A stretch of DNA of 64,000 bases from Haloarchaeobius amylolyticus (GCF_026616195.1 NZ_JANHDH010000001.1:558001-622000), one strand, 5' to 3'; shown: positions 1-8,725, numbered from the stretch's first letter. A program made the numbers and translations. Notes: generated by a model not told the origin, from the sequence alone.

Positions 1-786
1 GAGTTCGACCGGGCGTTCTACGAGGTCAAGGACGTGACCGGGCGGGCGGTCGAACCCGTCGCCGAGGCGGTGAACATGGTGTCCTGCTTCGGCGACACGG
101 CCGCCGGTGAGGCGAAACCGGAACTCATCCCCGTCACCGAGGACGGTGAGCAGGCCACGCGGGAGCGCCCGTACTTCGACTGGGGCTACATCTGTCCCTC
201 CCGCGAGCGCTACCGTGAGGGACTGCTGGAGATGATCGAGGACTGCGCGGCCGAGAACGAGGACGTGCGCCTCGACGACGTCGGGTTCCCACGCGAGGAG
301 TACTGCTACTGCGAGCACTGCAACGAGGCCTTCGCCGAGAGCGAGTACGACGACCGCTTCGCGTGGCGCGCCAGCGTCATCACCGAGTTCGTCGCCGAGG
401 CCACCGAGCGCATCCCCGGGAAGACCTACCTCACGCTGTATCCCGACCCGTACCCGGGCCACCTCTACGAGCGCGCGGGGCTCGACCTCGACGCCCTCTC
501 GGAGTACGTGGACGAGTTCGTCGTTCCCCTCTACGACATGGCGTACTCGACGACGTACTGGCTGGAGGTCATCGCGTCTGGGTTCCAGGACGCGCTGTCG
601 AAGCCCTTCTCTATCGAACTGTACGCGGTCGACGTCGACATCGACAGTCTCATCCACGCGACCGAGGTCGCCGACGCCTACGCCGAGGACGTCTACTTCG
701 GCTACGACGCGAGCCAGGCGAGTGCGGCCATCCGCCGGATGAAGGCGGACTCGCAGGACGGGGAGACGTTCGGGGACTTCGAGTAG
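1..786 (+). CDS. Glycosyl-hydrolase-like (GHL-type) protein, 5' truncated
   Basis: The reading frame is open from base 1, so the start lies outside the window; 261 C-terminal residues are visible. The segment with CPSRERYREGLLEMI, then a DDVGFPREEYCYCEHC block around residues 92-107, resembles the putative glycoside-hydrolase-like (GHL) TIM-barrel families, where an aspartate-rich strand precedes a CxC..C cluster. A second barrel-like segment (YLTLYPDPYPG) follows at about residue 142. Substrate and activity cannot be read from the sequence. Cysteine clustering suggests a metal site, which is inference. The next gene downstream is convergent, with a gap of about 20 bp. Confidence 0.6.
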   Translation, partial: EFDRAFYEVKDVTGRAVEPVAEAVNMVSCFGDTAAGEAKPELIPVTEDGEQATRERPYFDWGYICPSRERYREGLLEMIEDCAAENEDVRLDDVGFPREEYCYCEHCNEAFAESEYDDRFAWRASVITEFVAEATERIPGKTYLTLYPDPYPGHLYERAGLDLDALSEYVDEFVVPLYDMAYSTTYWLEVIASGFQDALSKPFSIELYAVDVDIDSLIHATEVADAYAEDVYFGYDASQASAAIRRMKADSQDGETFGDFE

Positions 787-807
787 GCTGCCCAGTCCTG
801 ACGCGGT

Positions 808-1275
808 TCAGAGCTGCATCCGCATCGAGTGGTACTGCTGGGTCATCCCGTAGTCCTCGAAGAACGCCTTCCCGCCGTCGTTGTCGACGTGGACCGAGAG
901 CGAGAAGAACCCGCAGTCGCGCTCGCGACCCCACGCCACGAGCCGGTCGAGAAGGTCGGTCGCGACCCCCGCGCGGCGGTACTCGGGCTTCACGTAGAGG
1001 CCGTCGCAGTAGACCGCGGGTGGCCGGTCGTAGATGGGCGGCGTGGGCGAGACCGCACCGGAGACGTTCCCGGCGAGGTCACCGCTGTCGGTCTCGGCGA
1101 CGAACAGGACGCGGTCGTCCTCCTCGAGCCAGTAGCTGATGTCGGGGTCGGTGCGGGCCTGGTCGGTGAGGTTGCTGTATTCGGGTTCGCGTTCCTCGGC
1201 CGCCTCGTAGGCGGGCACGAGGAGGTCGCGGGCGATTCGTGGCTGGTCGTCGGCTGTGGCCTGTCGGTATCGCAT
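808..1275 (-). CDS. GNAT family N-acetyltransferase
   Basis: 155 residues, the usual size for a single-domain GNAT. The C-terminal half carries the acetyl-CoA pyrophosphate-binding signature YRRAGVATDLLDRL near residue 101, preceded by the beta-4 strand AVYCDGLYVKPEY. It should transfer an acetyl group from acetyl-CoA to an amine, but the substrate is unknown. It is followed by a similarly oriented NUDIX gene 176 bp upstream, which probably has its own promoter. Family assignment is firm; no specific role can be given. Confidence 0.85.
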   Translation of the reverse strand: MRYRQATADDQPRIARDLLVPAYEAAEEREPEYSNLTDQARTDPDISYWLEEDDRVLFVAETDSGDLAGNVSGAVSPTPPIYDRPPAVYCDGLYVKPEYRRAGVATDLLDRLVAWGRERDCGFFSLSVHVDNDGGKAFFEDYGMTQQYHSMRMQL

Positions 1276-1451
1276 GGGTGGTGAGTCGGCTCTGTGAGCC
1301 GTGTGTGGGCCGTCGAAGCGAACGACGGCGTCGCGGCTGGCGGGCGGTGCGGACCGGTGAGGTGGCCGGGAGCGGCCCGACCACCGACTCAGAAGAGGGT
1401 CATCCTACCGTCGACTTCGTGGACGGCCGACAAAAACGTACTCCCGGTGTG

Positions 1452-2021
1452 TCACCCGGTCAGCTCCGGCAGGTTGCGCTCGCGCCACGCGAGGAGGTCC
1501 TCACGGTCGCGGGTGTCCTCGGGCAGGCGGTGGAACCACCGCGCCGCCGAGATCTCGTCGTCGGGGTCCGTGATGTCGGGGTCGGTCGTCTTCGCCCGGG
1601 CGGCGTACACCGGGAGGACGCCGCACATCGACTGCTCGCCGCTGACGATGCGGAGCCGGGTGAGGATGGCCAGCCCGTCGTAGCTCACCTCGACGCCGGC
1701 CTCCTCCCGGAGTTCGCGGGCCGCGGCCTCGCGGTAGCTCTCGTCCCCGTCGATGCCGCCGCCGGGCAGCACCCAGAGGTCGACGCCCTCGTGGCGGACG
1801 AGCAGGACCGCCCCGTCGGTCCGGTAGACGATGGTGTGGGCGCCGTAGGGGGCGCCGGTCCGGTTCGTCCGCTCCGCCAGGGTGCGAAAGCGCCGGCGTG
1901 AGACGTACCGGGTCCGGGTGACCTCCATCGGGTCGTCGTGACGGTCGCGCAGGTCGTGGTACCGCTGCTGGGCGAACTGGTCGGCCTGGTCCGCGAGGTA
2001 CCAGAGGTCGTCGACCCGCAT
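1452..2021 (-). CDS. NUDIX hydrolase
   Basis: 190 residues from the ATG at 2021. A longer frame upstream is possible, but the protein-like sequence begins at MRVDDLWYLADQADQ. The NUDIX box is complete: GGGIDGDESYREAAAREL followed by REEAGV, matching GX5EX7REUXEEXGU. About 60 N-terminal residues with a DLRDRHDDPMEVTR segment precede the NUDIX fold, as in the haloarchaeal members with an N-terminal helical domain. It hydrolyses a nucleoside diphosphate linked to some moiety; the substrate is not predictable. It is divergent from the PfpI-like gene at 2212. Confidence 0.88.
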   Translation of the reverse strand: MRVDDLWYLADQADQFAQQRYHDLRDRHDDPMEVTRTRYVSRRRFRTLAERTNRTGAPYGAHTIVYRTDGAVLLVRHEGVDLWVLPGGGIDGDESYREAAARELREEAGVEVSYDGLAILTRLRIVSGEQSMCGVLPVYAARAKTTDPDITDPDDEISAARWFHRLPEDTRDREDLLAWRERNLPELTG

Positions 2022-2211
2022 CACGCCGACCCGACGGAGGGCGGTCGGTCGGCACCGATACGAGCGAGAGACCGGATAGCGAGGGGAATCATTGTGATGA
2101 CCTATCGTATCGAGGAGCAAAATCGCTTCGACACGGGAGAACCCTTCGGTGCCGGCACGCCCGACGGTTGGCACGGGGTTTAGGAACGGGACGCCCCGAT
2201 TCCGAGGTGCA

Positions 2212-2904
2212 ATGACTTCCGCACTGTTCGTCGTCAGCGAGGAGGGCTACTGGGCCGAAGAATGCATCGAGCCGCTCACGACGCTCGACGAGGCCGGCGT
2301 GGACGTGACCGTCGCGACACCGACCGGCGAGCCGCCGGTCGTCGACGAGGCTTCCCTCGACCCCGACGACGTGGGCGAGGAGACGGCCGAGCACTACCGC
2401 GAGTTCGACGAGACGGACGACCGACTGAACGACCCGGTCCCGGTCGCGGGCGAGGAGGCGGCCGATTACGAGGCGGTCGTCTTCCCCGGCGGCCACGGGA
2501 CCGAGTGGGACGTGAACCAGGACAGCGACGCCCGGCGGCTCCTCCGGGACGCCGTGGCCGGTGACGACGGGGTCGCGCTCGTGGTCTGTCACGCCGTCGG
2601 AATCCTCGCGTTCACCCGTGACGACGCGGGCGAGTTCGTCGTCGAGGGCCGGGACGTGACCGGCTTCCCGAACGCGTGGGAGCAGGACATCGTCGACGAG
2701 TACGACCGGATGCCCGACGGGCGCAAGCTCCCGTACTGGGTCGAGGACGAGGTCGTCGCCGCGGGCGGGAACTGGGACGCCGAACTCGACAGCGACACCA
2801 GCGTCACGGTCGACGGCGACCTCGTGACCGCCCGCGGTCCCGGGTCGTCCGCCGCGGCGGCACGGACGCTGCTCGACGAACTCGGCATCGAGGCGCCGGC
2901 CTGA
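2212..2904 (+). CDS. DJ-1/PfpI family protein (type 1 glutamine amidotransferase-like)
   Basis: 230 residues from the ATG at 2212; an in-frame upstream start at 2149 would add low-quality sequence and is rejected. It begins with a Rossmann-like strand MTSALFVVSEEGYWAEE. FPGGHGTEWD contributes the oxyanion and glutamate region, and ALVVCHAVGIL near residue 125 is the nucleophile elbow with cysteine. The arrangement resembles the Hsp31/YDR533C-type DJ-1 proteins, which act as glyoxalase III/deglycase or chaperones. Which of these activities applies here is not known. Confidence 0.85.
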   Translation: MTSALFVVSEEGYWAEECIEPLTTLDEAGVDVTVATPTGEPPVVDEASLDPDDVGEETAEHYREFDETDDRLNDPVPVAGEEAADYEAVVFPGGHGTEWDVNQDSDARRLLRDAVAGDDGVALVVCHAVGILAFTRDDAGEFVVEGRDVTGFPNAWEQDIVDEYDRMPDGRKLPYWVEDEVVAAGGNWDAELDSDTSVTVDGDLVTARGPGSSAAAARTLLDELGIEAPA

Positions 2905-2964
2905 GCCGGTTCGTCACGACGACGACCAGCCGCCAGCGACCGGGGCCGGGCGCGAATCAGTCCC

Positions 2965-2972
2965 TTTTTAAT
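2965..2972 (+). promoter_or_regulatory. TATA box for the small KOW-like gene
   Basis: TTTTTAAT sits 23-30 nt upstream of the ATG at 2995. This is the spacing expected for haloarchaeal transcription starting at or next to the start codon, so a leaderless mRNA is inferred. Confidence 0.6.
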
Positions 2973-2994
2973 CGGTCCGTGGGTACGCCGAGGT

Positions 2995-3192
2995 ATGAGC
3001 TTCGAGGAAGACGACCGCGTCGTCCTGCACGACAAGCACAGCGAGTACGACGGCCAGACCGGCAAGATCACACAGGTCATGGAGACCATGTTCGGCGACG
3101 CCACGTACACCATCCAGTTCGAGGACGGCCAGGAGCAGGGCATCCCGGAGGACCAGCTCGAGGCCGCCGCCGACGAAGACGACGAAGAGTAA
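2995..3192 (+). CDS. Small acidic KOW/SH3-like protein
   Basis: 65 residues. The segment DRVVLHDKHSEYDGQTGKITQVMETMFGDATY followed by IQFEDGQEQGIPEDQL has the look of a KOW/SH3-like beta-barrel: a hydrophobic strand, a G-x-x-G-x-I turn and a second strand with a charged tail. Such small barrels often bind RNA or ribosomal partners, but no specific function can be assigned. It sits 12 nt ahead of the COG1325 gene, so it is probably the first gene of the RNase P/proteasome block and driven by the TATA box at 2965. Confidence 0.7.
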   Translation: MSFEEDDRVVLHDKHSEYDGQTGKITQVMETMFGDATYTIQFEDGQEQGIPEDQLEAAADEDDEE

Positions 3193-3204
3193 TCCACTTC
3201 TCAG

Positions 3205-3639
3205 ATGCCGAAGGTTCCGTTCCACTACGTCGACCTGCGCGCGTTCTGCTACGCGACCGAGGACGAGAAACGCGTCGAGGAGGCACTGCGCTACTACCTC
3301 CCCGAGGACTACGAGATCGAGCGCATGGTCAACGAGGGGCACCACGGCGACCGCATCGTCGTGCTCTCGGCACGGGTCGAGAACGCCGACGACGTTCGCC
3401 ACGTGCTCGCGAAGGTGGCGGAACTGGCGGACATCGAGTCCGTCATCGGCGAACTCGACGACCGGGTGACCGAGAACTGCGAACTGTTCATGCGGCTCGA
3501 CAAGCAGGCCGCCTTCGCCGGCGAGACCGCCCTCGGTGAGGGCATCACCTTCCGGGCGAAGGTCGAGGCCTACCCCGCCAAGAAGGCGGCCGCGGTCGAG
3601 AACGCCCGCGACACGCTCGAATCGCTGCGCGAGCAGTGA
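3205..3639 (+). CDS. RNA-binding protein of the COG1325 family (predicted exosome-associated)
   Basis: 144 residues. The sequence MPKVPFHYVDLRAFCYATEDEKRVEEALRYYLP is characteristic of COG1325, a family predicted from gene neighbourhoods to be an RNA-binding partner of the archaeal exosome/RNase P machinery. The C-terminal half has a conserved FMRLDKQAAFAGE segment. It lies directly upstream of rnp3, as in many archaea. No catalytic residues are evident, so a binding role is the reasonable inference. Confidence 0.82.
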   Translation: MPKVPFHYVDLRAFCYATEDEKRVEEALRYYLPEDYEIERMVNEGHHGDRIVVLSARVENADDVRHVLAKVAELADIESVIGELDDRVTENCELFMRLDKQAAFAGETALGEGITFRAKVEAYPAKKAAAVENARDTLESLREQ

Positions 3640-3700
3640 GTCGAGCGCCCCGGGTGACCGAATCGGAAGCGTAAGGTGCCTGCTGGCGGGAGCACGTTCT

Positions 3701-4405
3701 ATGTACGAGGCCGTCCACGCCCACCCCGACGGTGAGACGACAGTCGCCCGGTTCGCACACACCGCCGCCGAGTACGGGTACGACGGCATCGTGGTCCGCA
3801 ACCACGGGGATGCTCGCGCCGAGTACGACGCCGAGCGCATCGCCGAGGAGTACGGCATCGACGTGGTCCGCGGCCTCGAGGTCCGCGCCGACGACCAGAA
3901 CCAGGCGTCGGGGTACGTGGGCAACTACCGCCGCCAGTACACGCTCTTGCTGCTACACGGCGGCTCGAAGTCCCTGAACCGCTTCGCGGTCGAGCAGCCC
4001 CGCATCGACGTGCTTGCCCACCCGATGCGTGGGCAGGGGGACTTCAACCACGTCCTCGCGAAGGCGGCCGCCGAGAACGGTGTCCGCGTCGAGTTCAACC
4101 TGCACCACGTGCTCCGGCAGACGGGCGGCCAGCGCGTCCAGAGCCTCCAGTCGCTGCGCAAGTTGCGCGAACTCGTCGAGAAGTACGACGTGCCCTACGT
4201 CGTCAGTGGCGACCCGTCCTCGCACCTCCAGTTGCGGGCCGCCCGCGAACTGCTCGCGGTCGGGGAGACCATCGGTTTCGACCGCGAGCAGATCGCCGAG
4301 GGGCTGCGCGAGTGGGGTCGGCTCGCGTCGCGGAACCGCGAGCGCGACTCCGACGCTTTCATCGAACCCGGCGTGCGTAGAGGTCGCTATGAAGAGACCG
4401 ATTGA
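3701..4405 (+). CDS. rnp3: Ribonuclease P protein component 3 (Rpp30 homologue)
   Basis: 234 residues from the ATG at 3701. A PHP-like TIM-barrel protein subunit of RNase P, which removes 5' leaders from pre-tRNA together with the catalytic RNA and Pop5, Rpp29 and Rpp21. Recognisable segments are DGIVVRNHGD, IDVVRGLEVRADD, RIDVLAHPM, and VRVEFNLHHVLRQTG, a typical order for Rpp30. The 3' end overlaps the following methyltransferase start by 17 nt, indicating co-transcription. The partner gene rnp2 is one gene further down. Confidence 0.93.
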   Translation: MYEAVHAHPDGETTVARFAHTAAEYGYDGIVVRNHGDARAEYDAERIAEEYGIDVVRGLEVRADDQNQASGYVGNYRRQYTLLLLHGGSKSLNRFAVEQPRIDVLAHPMRGQGDFNHVLAKAAAENGVRVEFNLHHVLRQTGGQRVQSLQSLRKLRELVEKYDVPYVVSGDPSSHLQLRAARELLAVGETIGFDREQIAEGLREWGRLASRNRERDSDAFIEPGVRRGRYEETD

Positions 4406-5015
4406 GGAACACGCCGCCCGCTTCGACGAGATGGCCGGTCGCTACGACGACGAGGTCAACCAGACGGACGAGTACAAGGCCTGCGTCTCGTTCGTCCTCG
4501 ACCACGCGAAGGAGGACCTGACAGCCGAGGACACCGTCCTCGACCTCGGCTGTGGCACCGGTGCCATCGGCCTCGCGCTCGCCGAGCACGCCGGCAGAGT
4601 CGTCGGCCGCGACATCAGCGAGGGCATGCTGGAACAGGCCCGCGAGAAGGCCGCCGAGGCTGGACTCGACAACACCGAGTTCGGCGAGGGCACCTTCCGG
4701 GAACCGAACTTCGAGGGAGACGTCGACGTCGTCGTCTCGAACTTCGCCATGCATCACCTCTCCGACGAGGAGAAGCGCGAGGCCATCCAGGCCATCGCCG
4801 ACCTCGGCCCCCGCAAGTTCGTCCTCGGCGACGTGATGTTCTTCGGCGAGCCCGACCCCGACGAGCCGTTCTACTCGCCGGAGGTCGACGACCCCTCGAC
4901 GGTCGGCCACCTCGCCGACGCCTTCACCGACGCCGGCTTCGTCCTGACCGCGGTCGAACCGGTCCACGACCAGGTCGGCGTCCTCGTCGGCGAGCGCGTG
5001 GCCGTGGACGAATGA
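4389..5015 (+). CDS. Class I SAM-dependent methyltransferase
   Basis: 208 residues from the ATG at 4389. Motif I is VLDLGCGTGAIGLALAEH near residue 48, followed by the acidic residue of motif II (VVGRDISEGMLEQA) and motif IV VVVSNFAMHHLSDEE, all typical of the class I Rossmann fold. The substrate is unknown. Its position between two RNase P subunit genes, overlapping rnp3 by 17 nt and 13 nt before rnp2, suggests an RNA- or translation-related target; that is inference from context only. Confidence 0.88.
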   Translation: MKRPIEEHAARFDEMAGRYDDEVNQTDEYKACVSFVLDHAKEDLTAEDTVLDLGCGTGAIGLALAEHAGRVVGRDISEGMLEQAREKAAEAGLDNTEFGEGTFREPNFEGDVDVVVSNFAMHHLSDEEKREAIQAIADLGPRKFVLGDVMFFGEPDPDEPFYSPEVDDPSTVGHLADAFTDAGFVLTAVEPVHDQVGVLVGERVAVDE

Positions 5016-5028
5016 GCCCCATAAGTCG

Positions 5029-5508
5029 ATGAAGCACCTCCCGAAGCATCTCCGGCCGAAGCGGCGCTACCTCGCCGTCGGCATCGAGTCGACGCCCGAC
5101 GCGTCGTTCGCCCGCGGCGACTTCCAGCGCGAGCTGTGGTACGCCGCCCAGAACCTCGTCGGCGACGTGGGCAGTGCCGACGCCGACCTCACCGTCATCC
5201 AGTTCCACTTCGAGGACGGCGCCGGCGAGGCCATCGTCCGCGTGCGCCACGGCCACACCGAGCCGGCCCGGGCCGCCATCGCCTGCATCGCCCGCATCAA
5301 CGGGGCCGACTGCGGCCTCCACGTCCGGGGAATCTCGGGCACGATACGGGCCTGTGAAGAAAAGTATTTAGGACGCCCGTCGGAAGGTGCGAGACAGAGA
5401 ACCGTCGCGTTCGAGCACGACGACCGGGCCGCTATCGAGCGAGAATCCGTTCTCGACGTGCGGGTCGACGGCGAGTACATCGGCGCGACGCACCTCGATT
5501 TCGAGTGA
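5029..5508 (+). CDS. rnp2: Ribonuclease P protein component 2 (Pop5 homologue)
   Basis: 159 residues. MKHLPKHLRPKRRYLAVGIE is a typical archaeal Pop5 start, followed by an RRM-like fold with VIQFHFEDGAGEAIVRVRHGH and the segment VRGISGTIRACEEKYLG. Pop5 pairs with Rpp30 (rnp3, two genes upstream) in the RNase P holoenzyme. An acidic C-terminal extension of roughly 35 residues follows the core. It ends 6 nt before psmA. An AT-rich AGTATTTA at 5363-5370 within the gene could be an internal promoter for psmA. Confidence 0.92.
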   Translation: MKHLPKHLRPKRRYLAVGIESTPDASFARGDFQRELWYAAQNLVGDVGSADADLTVIQFHFEDGAGEAIVRVRHGHTEPARAAIACIARINGADCGLHVRGISGTIRACEEKYLGRPSEGARQRTVAFEHDDRAAIERESVLDVRVDGEYIGATHLDFE

Positions 5509-5514
5509 TCTACA

Positions 5515-6297
5515 ATGCAGGGACAAGCGTCACAACAGGCGTACGACCGGGGTATCACCATCTTCTCCCCGGACGGTCGCCTCTACCAGGTCGAGTACGC
5601 TCGCGAAGCGGTGAAGCGAGGGACCGCCAGCATCGGCGTCCGAACGAACGAGGGGGTCGTCCTCTGTGTGGACAAGCGCATCCGCTCGCCGCTGATGGAA
5701 CGGTCGAGCGTCGAGAAGATCCACAAGGCCGACGACCACATCGGCATCGCCAGCGCGGGCCACGTCGCCGACGCCCGCCAGCTCATCGACTTCGCGCGCC
5801 GTGACTCGCAGGTCAATCAGCTGCGTTACGGCGAGCCCATCGGCGTCGAGACGCTGACGAAGGACGTCACCGACCACATCCAGCAGTACACGCAGGTCGG
5901 TGGCGCCCGCCCCTTCGGCGTCGCGCTCATCATCGGCGGCATCGAGAACGGCGAACCGCGCCTGTTCGAGACCGACCCGTCGGGCACGCCCTACGAGTGG
6001 AAGGCGCTGGCCGTCGGCGCCGACCGCGGCGAGATACAGGACTACCTCGAGACGAACTACGACGACGCTGCCGACCTCGACGGCGGCATCGAACTCGCCC
6101 TGCGCGCACTCGGCGAGGTGAACGAGGAGGGCCTCCGCCCCGAGAGCCTCGGGATGGCCACGGTCGACGTGGAGTCCGAGCGCTTCGTCTCGCTCACCGA
6201 CGAGGAGGTCGAGGAGTACCTCGACGACCTCGACCTGCTCGCGCCCGAGGAGAGCGAGGACGCCGACGAATCTGCCGACGAGTCGACCGAGGAGTAA
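5515..6297 (+). CDS. psmA: 20S proteasome subunit alpha
   Basis: 260 residues. The N-terminal gate helix (QAYDRGITIFSPDGRLYQ followed by VEYAREAVKRG) is the classic alpha-type proteasome signature. Alpha subunits form the outer heptameric rings of the 20S core, control the entry pore and dock AAA ATPases such as PAN or Cdc48. The C-terminal tail (PEESEDADESADESTEE) is strongly acidic, as in haloarchaeal alpha1 proteins. No beta subunit gene is in the window. It is tightly linked to rnp2 (6 nt) and followed by SBDS, a conserved archaeal order. Confidence 0.96.
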   Translation: MQGQASQQAYDRGITIFSPDGRLYQVEYAREAVKRGTASIGVRTNEGVVLCVDKRIRSPLMERSSVEKIHKADDHIGIASAGHVADARQLIDFARRDSQVNQLRYGEPIGVETLTKDVTDHIQQYTQVGGARPFGVALIIGGIENGEPRLFETDPSGTPYEWKALAVGADRGEIQDYLETNYDDAADLDGGIELALRALGEVNEEGLRPESLGMATVDVESERFVSLTDEEVEEYLDDLDLLAPEESEDADESADESTEE

Positions 6298-6325
6298 CCC
6301 CACCGCCCCCGGTTCGGGAAACACC

Positions 6326-6332
6326 TTTTTAA
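6326..6332 (+). promoter_or_regulatory. TATA box for SBDS
   Basis: TTTTTAA lies 23-29 nt upstream of the ATG at 6355, consistent with a leaderless transcript that lets the SBDS gene be expressed separately from the psmA operon. Confidence 0.55.
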
Positions 6333-6354
6333 CCACACCGCGTAAGTTTCGCGT

Positions 6355-7080
6355 ATGATTTCACTTGACGAAGCGGTGACGGCGCGACTGGAGAGCCACG
6401 GCGCACGCTTCGAGGTCCTCGTGGACCCTGACGCCGCGCTGGCCATCAAGCGCGGCGAGTTCGAGGGCGACCTCGAGGACGTCATCGCGGCCGAGGACGT
6501 GTTCGAGGACGCCTCGCGCGGGGACCGACCCGCCGAGGACGACCTCGAGAAGGTCTTCGAGACGACAGACCCGATGGCGATCATCCCCGAGGTCATCAAG
6601 CGCGGGGAGATACAGATCACGGCCGAGCAGCGCCGCGAGATGCAAGAACAGAAGCGCAAACAGCTCATCCAGAAGATCGCCCGGAACGCGGTCAACCCGC
6701 AGATGGACAACGCCCCGCACCCGCCGGACCGCATCGAGTCCGCGCTGGAGCAGGCGGGCTTCCAGGTCGACCCGATGGAGCCGGTCGAGAGCCAGGTCGA
6801 CGACGCCCTCGACGCGCTCCGCCCGGTCATCCCCATCCGGTTCGACGAGGTGACCATCGCGGTCCACGTCCCCGCCGACTACGCGGGCAGCACGCAGGCG
6901 AAGGTCCGCAACTACGGCGACCTCGAGCGCGAGGAGTGGCAGAACGACGGCTCGTGGGTCGGCGTCGTCACCTTCCCGGCCGGGATGCAGAACGACTTCT
7001 ACGACATGGTCAACGACATGACCAGCGGGGAGGCCGAGACGCGCATCATCAAGGACGAGGACGACCTGAGCACGCGGTAA
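6355..7080 (+). CDS. SBDS/Sdo1 ribosome maturation factor
   Basis: 241 residues, the normal length of archaeal SBDS. Domain I (FYSH, residues about 1-90) includes [17 protein letters not shown] and the VFETTD segment. Domain II (about 90-165) carries [20 protein letters not shown] and [14 protein letters not shown]. Domain III (about 170-235) is a ferredoxin-like fold starting [14 protein letters not shown]. The eukaryotic homologue releases the anti-association factor eIF6 from 60S subunits together with EFL1. In archaea the gene is commonly next to psmA and RNase P genes, as here. Confidence 0.95.
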   Translation: MISLDEAVTARLESHGARFEVLVDPDAALAIKRGEFEGDLEDVIAAEDVFEDASRGDRPAEDDLEKVFETTDPMAIIPEVIKRGEIQITAEQRREMQEQKRKQLIQKIARNAVNPQMDNAPHPPDRIESALEQAGFQVDPMEPVESQVDDALDALRPVIPIRFDEVTIAVHVPADYAGSTQAKVRNYGDLEREEWQNDGSWVGVVTFPAGMQNDFYDMVNDMTSGEAETRIIKDEDDLSTR

Positions 7081-7176
7081 CGGTCGGGGTCTCGGCGGCT
7101 CGACGCCCCACCAGCTGTTCCTCCGGCGGTGATTTGGCCCGCACTGTAAGGACCCACGGGGCGACCGTTCGACCAC

Positions 7177-8217
7177 ATGGAAACCAGCGACGACAGCGAC
7201 GCCGAACGCGACGACCCCGTCACCGACCCCGCTGGCGCCGCCGACTCGACGGCACCGTCCTCGTGGCAGGGGCTGCGCCACTCGGTCCTCCTCGAAGCCG
7301 ACCGCCGACTGGTCGCGGGGGCCTTCGTCCTCCTCGTCTTCGGCCTCGTCCTCGCACTGGGGGTCCTCGGAATCATCGGGACGGCGAAGGGGAGTGCGGT
7401 GATTCCGGTCTTCGGGGCGACCATCACGGGCGTGTTCACCATCGTGAGCGTCGTCCTCTCCATCAACCAGCTCGTCCTCTCGCGCGTGCTCGGGTCGCCG
7501 GGGGAGATCGCCGAGAAGATGGACGGCTCTATCGACTTCCGGGAGCGCATCGAGGACCGGAGCGACGTGAGCGCGCCGCCGACCGACCCGGCCGAGTTCA
7601 CCCGGCTGGTCGTCGACACCCTGCAGGACCGGGCCGAGAACCTGGAGTCGGGTATCGCCGAGTCCGACGACGAGGACGTCGACGACGCGGTCACCGAGTT
7701 CGCGTCCGACATCGAGGACTACGCCGACGGCGTCGACGAGAAACTCGACGAGCGCGGCGCCGAGACGTTCGACGTGCTCTCGGCCGTCATGATGGACAAC
7801 TACTCCCAGAACATGCGGTCGGCGCGTCACCTCCGCGAGGCACATGCTGACGCGCTCTCGGAGTCAGCGCGCTCGACGCTCGAGGACGTACGCGGGCTGC
7901 TCCGGGCCGTCGGCGTGACGAGACAGTACCTGAAGACGCTGTACGTCCACCAGGAACTCGCGCGGCTCTCCCGGCTGTTGCTCTACGTCGGTGCGCCGTC
8001 GCTGCTGGCGATGGCGCTGGTCGTGCTGGCGTACGCGCTGTCGACGGGGCCGCCGGTCGCGGGGACCGCCCTGCTGGTGGTGGTGGCCGCGGCGCTGGCA
8101 CTCGGGTTCGCGCCCTTCGCGGTGCTGTTCGCCTACGTGTTGCGCATCGCCACCATCGCCCGCCTGTCGGCCTCTATCGGGCCGTTCACGCCGAAAGAAG
8201 AGTCGCCGGGAGCCTGA
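7177..8217 (+). CDS. Haloarchaeal four-helix membrane protein of unknown function
   Basis: 346 residues. An acidic N-terminal cytoplasmic tail of about 40 residues leads into two predicted transmembrane helices (around residues 46-68 and 75-100). A charged, probably helical, soluble segment of about 160 residues (DFRERIEDRSDV through LSESARSTLEDVRG) separates these from a second pair of helices near residues 265-325. No signal peptide or catalytic motif is seen. The layout resembles channel- or sensor-like haloarchaeal membrane proteins, but I cannot assign a family. It converges on the FUN14 gene with a 4 bp gap. Confidence 0.75.
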   Translation: METSDDSDAERDDPVTDPAGAADSTAPSSWQGLRHSVLLEADRRLVAGAFVLLVFGLVLALGVLGIIGTAKGSAVIPVFGATITGVFTIVSVVLSINQLVLSRVLGSPGEIAEKMDGSIDFRERIEDRSDVSAPPTDPAEFTRLVVDTLQDRAENLESGIAESDDEDVDDAVTEFASDIEDYADGVDEKLDERGAETFDVLSAVMMDNYSQNMRSARHLREAHADALSESARSTLEDVRGLLRAVGVTRQYLKTLYVHQELARLSRLLLYVGAPSLLAMALVVLAYALSTGPPVAGTALLVVVAAALALGFAPFAVLFAYVLRIATIARLSASIGPFTPKEESPGA

Positions 8218-8221
8218 AGAA

Positions 8222-8548
8222 CTACCCTTTCTTGAAGCCGACGAGGAAGCCGCCGGTGAAGCCCGCGCCGACCGAGAGCGTCGAGAGGATGGGCTCGATC
8301 CAGCCGGCCTGGATGTCCTGGGTGTTCTGGGCGGCCCCGAGGATGCCCCCGGACAGCTCGTCCCACTTGACGGTGATGTAGCCCTTCGATTCGAGGAACT
8401 TGAACAGTGCCAGCTCCAGCCCGACCAGGACCGCGATGATCTTGGCTATCTTCTTCGCAGCGAATCCGATGATGCCACCGATGACGGCACCCGAACCGAA
8501 CTCGAGGCCGAGTTGTTGCGGATTCAGCTCCAGCGGAATCATACACAT
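8222..8548 (-). CDS. FUN14 family membrane protein
   Basis: 108 residues if translation starts at the ATG at 8548; a start two codons later is equally possible. The sequence LELNPQQLGLEFGSGAVIGG followed by IIGFAAKKIAKI matches the FUN14 family, with glycine-rich helix packing motifs, and the C-terminus ends in GAGFTGGFLVGFKKG. Eukaryotic FUNDC1 is a mitophagy receptor; prokaryotic members are small membrane proteins of unknown function. Two to three membrane segments are predicted by eye. Confidence 0.75.
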   Translation of the reverse strand: MCMIPLELNPQQLGLEFGSGAVIGGIIGFAAKKIAKIIAVLVGLELALFKFLESKGYITVKWDELSGGILGAAQNTQDIQAGWIEPILSTLSVGAGFTGGFLVGFKKG

Positions 8549-8725
8549 AGAGGTATGCCGCTTTCTGATAAGTCTTTTGGGGCGTTCTACCGCCGTCACC
8601 GCCACCGTCCCCGACTGGCCCGCCCCCTCGCCAGCAAACATATCACGAAGATGGAACGCGCAACAAGAGATTCAAGAGGACGGGGCGGCAATGTGCGAGT
8701 ATGACAGCACGACGACCAACAGAGG

